Of a stretch of DNA of 64,000 nt, positions 1 through 11,228 are shown in pieces. Location: positions 37,144,674-37,208,673 of the forward strand of contig NC_041396.2 of the NCBI RefSeq assembly GCF_900747795.2, in the 5' to 3' direction. Below the pieces are notes generated by a model that was not told where the DNA came from, searched no databases, and saw nothing but the letters and a program-made list of their open reading frames with translations. Origin of the DNA: Erpetoichthys calabaricus (lineage: Eukaryota; Chordata; Cladistia; Polypteriformes; Polypteridae). Both the position numbers and the translations under genes were made by a program. The stretch's first letter is position 1; each line of letters begins with the position of its first letter.

Positions 1-1177
1 GTGATATCAATGTTTTCGGTATCAGGGGACCCTAAAACATCGAGATCTGTCAAAAACCGGAGATTGAAATTTTTGATGAATCTACAGCTTTCAAGCCTCC
101 TCCATGGATGATAGGATATAGAAGGAAGTGGGGGGGGGGTTGTGCATGGTAAGAAAGACCTCACATAGAGGTCACCAGATCAACCTCAAGACTGATGACG
201 AGAGTTAGTCCAAGCAGCCTTCTCAACAAAGCTAATAAAAGGGCCTTACTATGGCCTTCAACCATTGTGTTTGTCACTTCTACCTCCAACACACCTTGGG
301 GTGTTCCAGTACGTTAAGACTTTTGAGCAGAGGTTATCAATAGCACAATGCAATATTAATCATTTAAAAATGTTACTTATTTTATAGCAACAGCCAGAAT
401 ATTTTCACCCCTCAAAACCTTTGATGTCCCTGTAGAGACTATCCCCTGGGTCCAGCCATGGTTTCTCCAGATAATTTTCTTTTCCATCCCAAAGAAATGT
501 GTCTTACACTGACTGGACACTCTACATTGACCTAATATACATGGCAGCTCATACACATGTGCATGAGAGTGCCCTATGGTGGACAGTTGCCTCTTAGCAT
601 GTTGGGTCTGCCTGGTTTCCAGAGTTGATAGAATACACTCTGATGGTCTGCTGGCATAAACTTTGTAAAGCAGAAAGTAGGAAAATTTACAGTATCCAGC
701 CAAAGTTAAAGAAGGTTCTTTGGTAACTGGTGAAAAGAAAAAACAAACACAGAGAAATTATGAAAACTCCAAACTGATGCAAGCCAGATAGGACTTAAAC
801 TGTCTCACGTTATTATATGTTATTGGGTCAATGTACAGTCACCAATCAAACTTACAAATGATTATCTGGGACGCAGGAGAAAAAAATTATTTAACAAATG
901 AAATGCTAACACAAACATAGGGAGATCACGCACACTCCAAACGGACAGCATTCAAGCTCAGTCCCATAAGTTCACCATGCAGCCATTCATTTGCTGGGTT
1001 GATTACTGATCTACAGAATGGCAGTAAACTGGTGACCACCCTGACACTCCTCTTTCCTCCTAACACTCCTTTGTGGCTTCAGATCTTGAAGGGAATGGAA
1101 ACCACTGATTTAGAAAAAGTTCACTTTAAAAAATAAGGTTTATTATATTAAATAAGCTTCTATTCTAGTTTCCTAGT
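1..1177. other. Gene-free stretch with a SINE relic
   Basis: I see no supported gene here. A weak minus-strand relic of the tRNA-derived SINE family that recurs in this window lies at about 880-1010, recognisable by a degraded version of its 'agaacatgcaaactcc' segment. The 108-codon open frame at 377-703 (minus) has no recognisable domain and is treated as chance. Confidence 0.4.
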
Positions 1178-1198
1178 TACGGTACAGTTAATAATCAT

Positions 1199-1766
1199 CT
1201 TCTTCTTCTTCTTACGGCTGCTCCTGTTAGGGGTTGCCACAGCGGGTCATCTTCTTCCATATCTTTCTGTCCTCTCCACCTTGTTCTGTTACACCCATCA
1301 CCTGCATGTCCTCTCTCACTAAATCCATAAACCTTCTCTTAGGCCTTCCTCTTTTCCTCTTCCCTGGCAGCTCTATCCTTAGCATCCTTCTCCCAATATG
1401 CCCAGCATCTCTCCTCAGCACATGTCCAAGCCAATGCAATCTCGCCTCTCTGACTTTGTCTCCCAACCGTCCAACTTAAGCTGATCCTCTAATGTACTCA
1501 TTTCTAATCCTGTCCATCCTCGTCACACTCAATGCAAATCTTAGCATCTTTAACTCTGCTACGTCCAGCTCTGTCTCCTGCTTTCTGGTCAGTGCCACCG
1601 TCTCCAGCCCATATAACATAGCTGGTCTCACTACCGTCCTGTAGACCTTCCCTTTCACTCTTGCTGATACCCGTCTGTCACAAATCACTCCTGACACTCT
1701 TCTCCACCCATTCCACCCTGCCTGCACTCTCTTTTTCACCTCTCTTCCACAATCCCCATTACTCTG
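1199..1766 (-). mobile_element. RTE-like LINE, 5'-truncated C-terminal fragment
   Basis: The minus strand encodes the end of a non-LTR reverse transcriptase protein: GDCGREVKKRVQAGW, LYGLETVALTRKQE, LHWLGHVLRRDAGHIG and PGKRKRGRPKRRFMD, the thumb and C-terminal tail of an RTE/BovB-type pol. The reading frame changes near 1470. It is flanked by a target-site duplication of about 21 bp with one mismatch (1178-1198 and 1767-1787, core agttaataatcat). That shows a normal target-primed insertion truncated at its 5' end. The same family occurs almost full length at 28069-31385. The endonuclease and the RT palm are absent, so this copy is dead. Confidence 0.8.
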
Positions 1767-2394
1767 TACGGTATAGTTAATAATCATGATCTTTAAAAAT
1801 AAATTATTTTTTATATAAAAACAATAATAACTAGGATTGTTAAAAAATTCAAACTATTATTAATTAAAACTATATCTGCATAAGCACAGTGGAAAATGTC
1901 TGGAAAACAATTAATTTTAACAAGTCAAATTGAAAGTGGGTGGTGAGTTGGTGTAGGAATAGCTTAAAAAATGTAAAGTGTGACTACAGCGGGGGTGGGT
2001 GGGTGTTAAATGGCAATGGGTAGCAAAATGGAACACCATTAACAACCAAATACTCATGAAGAAAATAAACACCACAATTTCTGATATTACAAAACTTCAA
2101 GAATACTATAACTTGAGTACTTTCAGAAATGAGCAGTGGCGCTTGTGCAGTGGAGCGGTGCAATTTCTTAAACAAACACACAAGTTTGTCAGGTGCAATT
2201 TTATTCAAAAAAGTACAGGAGGAACAATGTCTGATCATGTCACCTTTAAAAAGACCTCCAATAAAATAAGGACTAGGTCACACTTACATTTCAGTAAAGT
2301 TTTGAATGTCATCAGAAATAAAAGATGGGTCATTGGGGTGCTGCAGGAAGGTAAGTTATATGCTAGTGTTGGCAAACTAAATGGAGTATGTGGC

Positions 2395-2990
2395 TTCACC
2401 ATGTCTCAATTACAGCAGACTGGCAGGACAAACGACTGTCCAAGACTTGCATGCCCTCCAGTGACCACAACAAAGCAGTATTGGTAACTTCAGACTAGTC
2501 CACCTAAGAGATTGTTTCAGATCTGCTACCCATACTGCTGAAAGTGCCAGTAGACTCAATGACATTATTAGTGACAAGACATTTTGGACAAGCTCCACAG
2601 TGCTACCTTGTGCCACTTTCTTTCTATTCCTCACAGCCTACCTTACAGCATCTACCCCTTTGTAAAACCAGCTAAAGAAAGAGACACTCCACTCATACCT
2701 CCTCAATGGCTACTCCTACAGCTGGATAATGCCAGGCCACACACTGCTGCTGTGGTCACAACTGCTCTGTGCATATCTGCTTTCTATCTGATATTAACCC
2801 ATTACAGCAACTTAGGGATGTCCTGGATTTGGAGACATAAATCTCTGCCTGCTAAAGGTGGGCAGCTTCATCAGACCCTTCAGCACCAGCTCTCTGCACC
2901 AGTGCTGTCCAGCAGTTGTGGCAGCAGGAGGTGGTTGAACATACAAGATACTGAAGGACTGCACGACAACTCTTGTTCATGTTCATAGTT
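2395..2990 (+). mobile_element. Decayed Tc1/mariner-like transposase relic
   Basis: Scattered pieces of a Tc1/mariner transposase can be read in shifting frames. An N-terminal piece, QLQQTGRTNDCPR, resembles the end of the DNA-binding region with its usual GRPRVTT continuation. A later piece, QLDNARPHTAAVVTTAL at about 2725-2775, resembles the second catalytic Asp motif (QQDNARPHTA). Several stops and frame changes lie between them. The SPDLNPIE motif carrying the third acidic residue is not recognisable and no inverted repeats were found. It is an old copy unrelated to the younger Tc1 elements at 3759 and 59213. Confidence 0.4.
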
Positions 2991-4039
2991 TATATTATAC
3001 ATTTTCCTGTTGTTTTGTGGTACTGTTCTGTTTTCCTATTATTTGCATTTGTTTATTGTTATGTCAGCAATGAAGGTTGACATTTCAGTACAATTCCTTG
3101 AGTATTTAATGTTTTATTTCCTCTTCCTCAATGGAAGCATGCAACATTAAGCTGTACACTAGTTATAGCTTTCCAGCTACTGTGTTAAAAGAACAGACTT
3201 TTCCAAGGGAGTTAGTGCCCTCTGCTGAAAATATTGCTCATTTATTTCTCCTAATAAAAGTAATAACATATTTGTACACAGTGGCAATCAAGCATTGGCC
3301 CACACACAGACACACACACAGCAAGGGGAAGTTTAGCTGCTGGGTAATGTTATGGCAAAGACAACAACCATTAAACTCTACAAAGAGCCACAGAAGTAGT
3401 AAACAGCCTGATGTGACCCACATTAACCACAGCACAAATCTAGCTGGGGAATACTTAACTCTTATTATTTTAAGAAATGATTGAAATAATAATTGATCTT
3501 AGTGGATTTGTAGCTTATATGTGGCTTTATATACAGCATGAAATGTCAAAACATTTCAAACAAAATTAAATTGTCTAGTCATTCATGGTGATTTAAAAAA
3601 AAATAAGGTTGATGAACTGTTGACCAGATCAGAGTTGGTATCTACCCCAATGCTACCCGTGCAACCATATAACTGAATGAAGTGGGTTCAAAAATGCATG
3701 GAAGGGTTAAAATGGATGAAAAAAATATCAGAAATATACTTTGATAATTTTCCTACTACAGTTAGGTCCATAAATATTTGGACAGAGACAACTTTTTTCT
3801 AATTTTGGTTCTGTACATTACCACAATGAATTTTAAAAGAAACAACTCAGATGCAGTTGAAGTGCAGACTTTCAGTTTTAATTCAGTGGGGTGGACAAAA
3901 CGATTGAATAAAAATGCGAGGCAATTAACGCATTTTTTTAACACAATCCCTTCATTTCAGGGGCTCAAAAGTAATTGGACAATTGACTCAAAGGCTATTT
4001 CATGGACAGGTGTGGGCAAGTCCGTCATTATGTCATTAT

Positions 4040-4168
4040 ATACAGTATACTGTATATGCTGCCGTTCTTTATTATATTCTGTAAGTGCCTTGAGCATGGG
4101 AAAGGTGCTATATAAATAAAATGTATTATTATATATTAGTATATATTATTATTATTATTATTATTATT
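4040..4168 (+). mobile_element. 5'-truncated LINE/SINE 3' tail inserted in the Tc1 arm
   Basis: A 129-bp insertion between two copies of the 13-bp sequence attatgtcattat (4027-4039 and 4169-4181). It holds a retroposon 3' end (gtgccttgagcatggg, ggtgctatataaataaaat) followed by a (TAT)n tail. The same kind of tail appears at 23205-23250. It entered after the Tc1 element was already in place. Confidence 0.75.
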
Positions 4169-4260
4169 ATTATGTCATTATCAATTAAGCAGATAAAAAG
4201 CCTGGAGTTGATTTGAGGTGTGGTGCTTGCATGTGGAAGATTTTGCTGTGAACAGACTAC

Positions 4261-5298
4261 ATGTGGTCAAAGGAGCTCTCCATGCAGGTGAAAGAAGCCA
4301 TCCTTAAGCTGCGAAAACAGAAAAAACTATCCGGGAAATTGCTACAATATTACGAGTGGCAAAATCTACAGTTTGGTACATCCTGCGAAAGAAAGCAAGC
4401 ACTGGTGAACTCAGCAACACATAAAAGACCTGGACGTCCACGGAAGACAACAGTGGTGGATGATCACAGAATCATTTCCATGGTGAAGAGAAACCCCTTC
4501 ACAACTGCCAACCAAGTGAACAACACTCTCCAGGGGGTAGACGTATCGATATCCAAGTCTACCATAAAGAGAAGACTGCATGAAAGTAAATACAGAGAGT
4601 GCACTGCAAGGTGCAAGCCACTCATAAGCTTCAAGAATAGAAAGGCTAGATTGGACTTTGCTAAAGAACATCTAAAAAAGCCAGCACAGTTCTGGAAAAA
4701 CAGTCTTTGGACAGATGAAACCAAGATCAACCGCTACCAGAATGATGGCAAGAAAAAAGGATGGAGAAGGCGTGGAACAGCTCATTATCCAAAGCATACC
4801 ACATCATCTGTAAAACACGGTGGAGGCAGTGTGATGACTTGGGCGTGCATGGCTGCCAGTGACACTGGGATACTAGTGTTTATTGATGATGTGACACAGG
4901 ACAGAAGCTGCCAAATGAATTCTGAGGTGTTCAGAGACATACTGTCTGCTCAAATCCAGCTAAATGCAGTCAAATTGATTGAGCAGCGTTTCATGATACA
5001 GATGGACAATGACCCAAAACATACAGCCAAAGCAACCCAGGAGTTTATTAAAGCAAAGAAGTGGAAAATTCTTGAATGGCCAAGTCAGTCACCTGATCTT
5101 AACCCAACTGAGCAGGCATTTCACTTGTTGAAGACTAAACTTCAGACAGAAAGGCCCACAAACAAACAGCAACTGAAAGCCGCTGCAGTAAAGGCCTGGC
5201 AGAGCATTAAAAAGGAGGAAACCCAGCATCTGGTGATGTCCATGAGTTCAAGACTTCAGGCTGTCATTGCCAGCAAAGGGTTTTCAACCAAGTATTAG
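4261..5298 (+). pseudogene. Tc1 transposase, open but with an internal out-of-frame segment
   Basis: DDE transposase for cut-and-paste movement of the element at 3759-5551; 345 codons, the usual family length. The catalytic triad is present: WTDETK (first Asp), QMDNDPKHTAK (second Asp) and SPDLNPTEQAF (Glu, DD34E spacing). GRPRKTT ends the first DNA-binding subdomain, and the second helix-turn-helix follows (SISKSTIKRRL). Residues about 23-55 do not look like the family. Reading the same bases in the neighbouring frame gives TIREIATILRVAKSTVW and YILRKKASTGELSN, the expected first helix-turn-helix. So a one-base loss near 4326 and a one-base gain near 4421 cancel each other. The frame stays open but the first HTH is scrambled, so the protein is probably inactive. 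Confidence 0.88.
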
Positions 5299-5825
5299 AA
5301 ATGAACATTTTATTTCCAGTTATTTAATTTATCCAATTACTTTTGAGCCCCTGAGATGAAGGGATTGTGTTAAAAAATGCTTTAGTTGCCTTACATTTTT
5401 ATGCAATTGTTTTGTTCACCCCACTGAATTAAAGCTGAAAGTCTGTACATCAACTGCATCTGAGTTGTTTCATTTAAAATTCATTGTGGTAATGTAAAGA
5501 ACCAAAATTAGAAAAAAGTTGTCTCTGTCCAAATATTTATGGACCTAACTGTAGATAGCAGAGCCCTGGAGATTTTATTAAAGCATTTTAACTTTATCTA
5601 ATTGAGTGAGATTAGAGCTAATTTCAGACTTAAGGGTAAATACTGTTAAACAGTAATGATTACCACCAAACCTATTGTTCGAAAAAGAAAATATTGTGCT
5701 GATTTAACACATTACTCTTACCTGTTCCTCCTCATGCTCTTGAATTGGCTGTACCAGCCCTTAACTTCCTTTTTCTTGCTCCTTCTATTGCCACTGTAAA
5801 TCACACGAATAGGCACTATAGTTTG

Positions 5826-6783
5826 CATGCGGAACCAATATACTTCAAATACAAAGCTGTGAAAGCATGCATTTTTAAAAACAGTTTGATTCATATGCAA
5901 AATCAATATAATAGCACACACAAAACCAGTGCAAGAATCACAAGTAATCGATCTTTGTGCATTAATAAAACCAGAGACTTCATATGTGAAACTGATATAC
6001 TGTATTACCTACATGAAGCAAAAATCAGATATACATAAAACCAATATAGTGCACATACAGAACCATTGCAATGTAAGCAGACCAGTAGTATATGAACGTC
6101 AGCCAATACAGTTCGTACGCAAACTGATAGTATATAAGCGTAAACTGAAACAATTCACTCACAAACCAATAACAAACACACATGGACCAGAGATATATAT
6201 ATTCAAATCAACATAGTTCATATTGTCACAAGAATAACCAAGAGACGTTGGGAAGGTTTGGGACAGCCACCTGTATAATATTTTACAGCTGTAAAATCTG
6301 TCAAAAGACAAAAACATGTTCACACAACTGAGTCCAAAACAGAACTGTGTATCACCTTTAAGATGGCGGGCTTTTAAACCCTTACGGGGGAAGTGATGTC
6401 ATCAGGACCGGAACCAGAAGTGACATCATTGGCTACCCCAGAACATGGTCTGTAAGGAATTGAGAGAGAGAATTAGCTCACTTTGCCACCCCCTGGTCCG
6501 GCATGGAACTACATTTATTCAGGCCCTTTGGTTGTCCCCTAAACACGCGTGTGTGACAATATGTACACCAGTACTATACATATAAAAACCGATATATTTC
6601 ATACACAAACTGTTAATATAGAGACACAAACCAAAATAGTTTGTATGAATTAAACCTGTTTTGTACACGCGCAAACCACTCAAGTATGCAAGCAAACTGA
6701 TAGTAAATACTCCAAAAACAATAGCATGAACATGTAAACCAATTGATTACACACAAAACAAAAATATATGATTTATGTTGGTC
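5826..6783. repeat. Degenerate minisatellite, unit about 24 bp
   Basis: The sequence is built from diverged tandem units resembling aaaccaatatagttcatac plus acaa, with variants such as aaaccgatatatttcatac, aaaccaaaatagtttgtat and cagccaatacagttcgtac. Units recur about every 22-26 bp on both sides of a solo LTR at 6224-6558. The array is too decayed for exact unit counting by eye. Its open frames at 5745-6216 are a by-product of the repeat and are not genes. Confidence 0.65.
6224..6558. mobile_element. Solo LTR (fossil LTR retroelement)
   Basis: A 335-bp block that begins tgtcacaag and ends gtgtgaca (TG...CA ends). It is flanked by the 4-bp duplication atat (6220-6223 and 6559-6562). No internal coding region is present, which fits a solo LTR left by recombination. 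It sits inside the degenerate minisatellite and is therefore younger than that array. Family not identified. Confidence 0.72.
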
Positions 6784-7450
6784 TAGCCTTGCCAGATTAG
6801 AAAATTAGAAATACGGGACACTCTTAAAATCTCTCTCTCTATTACTATATATATAAATGTATACATGCCCCCTACACACCCAGACCAATATATTATATAA
6901 AAGTAGAGACATAAGTTTAAAACATAAAGCAAGGATTTTAATGGGTTATGAGGAAAACAAAAGTAAAATCATTTGAAAATTATTTAATACAAGCTAAAAA
7001 AAAATTCTGTAAAAGTGAAATAATTTGAAAATATTTATTTAATACAGACAACAGAGAAATATTATTATTATTTAATACAGGCAGTTAGAAAAAAAGTGGG
7101 CCGTGGCAAGTAGTAACAGCACACTTTGTTGACAGTCACTGTATGCTGCAATGCTGATACAGAACTGCACAGCAGTGCGGCTGGAGAGCAAAACAGTAAG
7201 AGTGTCGCTGTCCTCAGCCAACCATAGCAACTGAACAAGTTGCAAACAGGCAGCAAACACTCGTTTCCTCGTTACATTTGGGTTACTTTCATCAAGAGAA
7301 TCTGAGAAAAGAACGTATAATTACTTATAAAGTTACAACTAAGTACCGTAAGAAGGTAGTAAAAATATATTTTTATTACAAAATTTGACAGGGGACAAAA
7401 TTATCAAACATGGGACATGTCCCATATATAAGGGATGTCTGGCAACCCTG
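6784..7450. mobile_element. Non-autonomous hAT-type element
   Basis: A 667-bp element between perfect 8-bp duplications tgttggtc (6776-6783 and 7451-7458), the hallmark of hAT insertion. Its ends are related inverted repeats: tagccttgccagat at the left, and cagggttgccagacat when the right end is reversed. The subterminal blocks 'acgggacac' and 'gggacatgtccc' also face each other. No transposase is recognisable. The short open frames at 7068-7260 (minus) lie wholly inside it and are not genes. Confidence 0.75.
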
Positions 7451-7458
7451 TGTTGGTC

Positions 7459-9125
7459 CTTGTTTTGTCCCTCATATGCAACATTGTTTAAAATGACACT
7501 CAGTTTTGTTTTCATCCTCTCCTTTGCTCCTTATGCCCAGGGCATCGAGTGTGTGTCCTATAAGTGAGCCTGTCCTTTTAATTGACTTATTGATTTGGTA
7601 GGCCTTTCTTGAAGTGATGGATTATATATACGATCACACATGTGCGCTTGATAGATTGCTTGAAGACTCATCTAGGACACTGTCACCTAATGCTTCTCCT
7701 CCTTTTCTTCCTACAGACTGAATGACTGCCAGTCAACCTGACGCCACTTCCAGGCTCCCGTCTCCTGAAGCTACCCCGTCCAGTCTGGCTCCTTCTTAAG
7801 AAACAACATCGCCATCTTCACGTCAGTCAAGTTCTGACTGATGTCTGAAAGACACTCTTTGCTTGTTTGTTTTTGCATTGCTTCTTTTTTTGTTTTTTTC
7901 CTTTTGCACATCAAATATACGGGGTTTGCCTCCAAGGTGCTCCAACTCTCTCTAAGTATCTTATTGATTTTGTTACTATATATTAGAAACATATATGATA
8001 TTGACCTTTGTGTTAATATGTGTTTAATGTTCAAACGTTATATACATAGGTGCTACCCTATTATATTTGCAAATCAGTGTAACTGCTCTGTTCTTGTGCT
8101 ACATACAAATATAAAGAATAAAATTATATTTATAATTATTCTCACATTATTTCTGAAAAAAAAAAAAACAATCAAAAGTTTCAAGCTAAATTCTTAACAC
8201 ATTAGCATATAGTAATCAGTTACGCAATTAATCAAAGAATTATACCTGAACTTATAATGACATTATTCATTAATGCAATTAAAATCAGTGAGAAGAAATC
8301 CAAAGGCATCACAGCAGGCGTCCCTGTAATGTCCTGGGATTCCTCATTGCCATGACAGAGCAAAACAGCAGGGAAGACACACCAGTAAGTCAACAAAACT
8401 CCAACAATCTTGTATGACTCGAATGTGTAGTTACTGCACTTAAAACCACAAGGGATGCTAATTTACACTCGCGCTAACTGGACCTAATCTAGAATTTCAG
8501 ACACCTTTCTATTCTCTCTATGCATAATTAAATTTCTGCAATCATCCATAGGCATATTGGTGTTACGCTTTCTCAAAGGCTGTCAATAAAAATTTGATCA
8601 CAAAAATGCTTAATGTTATAGACTACAGTAAAACTAGACAAAATTATAGTAAAACTGACAAGAACGACTTTAATACAGCACTACAAAGGTGAGTACACTT
8701 TACAGAAACAAAACTCTCTCAAATATGGACAACAAAAACAACAAAATAGGAACTGAATTTACATTTTCAATGTGAGATTAAACAAATCTGGATCTTTTTG
8801 TGCATGCATTATGTCCATCTGTAAATTGTAAAGCTGACAATTGTATTTTACCCATGAACTTTTTAGAGCCCTCTGAACCTGCACCCACAGAAGACAGCTA
8901 AACAATAATAAACTGAACTTAAAGAACAGCTGCTACTGGGGCTTGTTTTTAATGAACATTCTCTTCAGGCTTTATCACACTAGTTAATGGGGTCTCCTAT
9001 TAGTAAACAGAGGCTCCATCACTTTTCAGAGTGACAATCTACATTAAAATATACAGTAAGTTATTTTACTGCTCAATTAAGTAGTTTTAAAAACAAAATA
9101 TAAATGCTTATATTAATATTTTTTT
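7459..9125. other. No gene recognised
   Basis: AT-rich sequence without a supported coding region or structured element. The open frame at 7841-8197 is hydrophobic, poly-T driven and lacks any known domain. Confidence 0.4.
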
Positions 9126-9129
9126 AATC

Positions 9130-9382
9130 GTTTATTCGCCATATACAAATTCTTGTTTTAGGAATTTGTCTTTTTAGCGTACCACAACTTGCTCTCCAGA
9201 AACACACAGAGTTTTGGGGTCAGAGCGCAGAGTCAGCTATTTGTACAGTGCCCCTGAAGCAATTACAGGTTATGGTCCTTGCTCTAGGGCCCAATGGGGC
9301 AGCATTCCTTCTGGCACTGCCAGGATTCAAACTGGCAACCTTTGAGTTACCAGCCCAGATCCTTTAGCTAGAGAGCCACCAC
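9130..9382 (-). mobile_element. tRNA-derived SINE
   Basis: Read on the minus strand it starts with a tRNA-like head. An A-box-like ggtggctctctag (complement of 9368-9380) precedes a B box, agtttgaatcc (complement of 9323-9333). The body follows with ccctagagcaagg and gcgctctgaccccaaaac, and then a short tail near 9130. This Pol III promoter arrangement marks it as a SINE and not a tRNA gene: the acceptor stem is not closed and the body continues for more than 150 bp. Confidence 0.72.
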
Positions 9383-9705
9383 TTTGAGGAGGGTAAATTA
9401 AAAAATTTCCACAATAATGTTTTTACTTTTTTATACAACTGGCTGCATCAGTAGCTGTGCATGTGTGTGAGTTTTATCTGTCTAAAGCCTTGGCATGTTT
9501 TACCACTGTTAATATGGCCGCTTCCCTATTCACAGGCCCAGCTCCAGGGATTTTTTCACCTGGACTAAGCACCCCCAAAATATCATGTCAAGTTCCCCAC
9601 CCACATGGTCAGGAATATTTTTACTTCATGGATTGTTGGGGGTTTATCACACCACTATACTCCGTAGGAATTCAGATACACCCCTTACCATTATGGTTTA
9701 GAGCA

Positions 9706-10386
9706 CAGGTGTCGAAACTCCAGTCCTGGAGGGCCACAGTGGCTGCATGTTTTCATTCTAACCATCTTCTTCATTAGTAACCAGTTTTTGCTGCTAATTA
9801 ACTTCTTTTGCTTTAGTATTAAATAACTTGACTCAGGCCCCTTAGTTGTCTCTTTTTTCTTAATGAGCAGCCAAACAATAATGAGACACAAAACAAGCTG
9901 CCATATGACCAGCTCACCTGTGCCCATCACACAATATCTCAAAAATAAAGAAAGGTGAGGATCTCCGTGATTGTTGATCTGCTCAGGTCACCAAAACATT
10001 TTGACGGTGTTCTTAGAAAAAATAGAAAATCAACAGTTTTGGAAATGTCTGATGTGGCAGAATGAGAGCAGCAACAACCCGTGGAATTAAATAATGGGCT
10101 TAATTAATAGCAAGAATTGGCTTCTCATTAAGAGATTGGTTGGAGTGAAATTGAATGGAGTTTTAAATCCCAATTAAGCTGGTCATCTGTTGGCTCGTTT
10201 CACATCTCATTTCTCTTTGGCTGTCATTTAATGAAGAAAAGAATCAATTCAGAGGACTGAGTCCTTAAAAACAAGGCTATTAAAATGAAGGGAAAAAAGA
10301 GTTAATTAGCAGTGAAAACTGGTCACTGATTAGGAAAAGGGTTAGAATGAAAACCTGCCCTCCAGGCCCAGAGTTCAACACCCATG
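9706..10386. mobile_element. Non-autonomous hAT/Charlie-like element
   Basis: A 681-bp element flanked by the identical 10-mer gtttagagca (9696-9705 and 10387-10396), 8 bp of which is probably the target duplication. The left end reads caggtgtcgaaactccagtc and continues to gcatgttttcattctaacc. The right end, reversed, reads catgggtgttgaactctg and continues to caggttttcattctaaccc, so the terminal inverted repeats run about 60 bp. No transposase remnant was seen. Confidence 0.75.
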
Positions 10387-10859
10387 GTTTAGAGCAAGGG
10401 GTGGAGCCATCTATCCATTTGTACCAATGAAGAGCAATGTGCAGTTAATCTTTGTTTTAGTCTTAAGGAGTATCAGAGGCACAGATCTGCTGCTGACTTT
10501 CAAAATGGTGTGGAAACAATGTAATGTGTCTATACATGGATGGAGAAGTCCAAAAATGACCATACAAGTGTCAAACATTAACAACAATTGAGTTACCCAA
10601 CATCTGCATCTGCAACTACTGTCGATATTTGTCTGTGACATGGTTGTGACAAACAGGTATGTGACAGTTGAACAAAGTGAGTAAATCACTTAGAAGACTA
10701 CTGTTTTCTATGTAGGAAAGTGATATCCAGTAAACTATGTACATGTCTTTTGTGAATACTTTTTAAATTACTCTCATAACATTCTCAAACTGGCTTAATA
10801 TAACTAATATTTCCAGAAGGTAAGAATCTATTATAGTAGCATCAGGTACAAGGAAAGAA

Positions 10860-11025
10860 TCAGCTCTGGACAGGGTGTCAGTCTATCACAGGCCCCACTC
10901 ACACCAAGAGACAATTTAAAGTTAAACATATTTCAAGAATGTAGGAAAACTAGAGCACCTGGACAAAATGTACACAAACTCAGAAAGAACATGCAAACTC
11001 CACACGGACAGAGACCCCACTGTAA
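10860..11025 (-). mobile_element. Old SINE relic
   Basis: A diverged minus-strand copy of the common SINE of this window, recognised by 'agacaatttaaag', 'acatgcaaactccacac' and the surrounding order of blocks. The ends are unclear. Confidence 0.5.
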
Positions 11026-11089
11026 ATATGAATGTCATCTCTCTGAGTATATATATATATTATATAAAACATTACTTCTATTTATTATG

Positions 11090-11225
11090 TATTTTATGTT
11101 CATATATTTTATTTCTATTTATGTTTTATGTTAATTTGTTCTATTTTTGTAAAGCACTTTGGCAACAGCATTACTATGTTTGTTTTAAATGTGCTATATA
11201 AATAAATTGACATTGACATTGACAT
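11090..11225 (+). mobile_element. LINE 3' end with (TTGACA)n tail
   Basis: The block 'aaagcactttggcaacagca' followed by 'aaatgtgctatataaataaa' and the simple tail ttgacattgacattgaca is a typical 3' end of a fish LINE or its SINE. No coding part remains. Confidence 0.6.
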
Positions 11226-11228
11226 ATA

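Larger units (their letters stand above)
3759..5551 (+). mobile_element. Tc1-family DNA transposon with long inverted repeats
   Basis: A complete-looking Tc1-type element of 1793 bp. Both ends begin cagttaggtccataaatatt, in inverted orientation, and both are bounded by TA (3757-3758 and 5552-5553), the Tc1/mariner target duplication. The inverted repeats run about 220 bp each (3759-3981 and 5330-5551), with a second matching block near their inner ends (agtaattggac at the left), as in IR/DR-type Tc1 elements. It carries one transposase frame (4261-5298). A small retroposon tail is inserted in the left arm at 4040-4168. The ends match well, which suggests moderate age. Confidence 0.93.

Noticed and set aside
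377-703. 108-codon open frame on the minus strand
   Set aside because: No domain, no codon or composition signal, no splice context; part resembles a degraded repeat.
1999-2487. 162-codon open frame on the plus strand
   Set aside because: Only its last part resembles anything known, a decayed Tc1/mariner transposase; the rest is chance frame.
7068-7260. Two overlapping minus-strand frames
   Set aside because: They lie wholly inside a non-autonomous hAT element and have no known domain.
9300-9382. Possible tRNA gene (minus)
   Set aside because: A and B boxes are present but the acceptor stem does not close and SINE body sequence follows.
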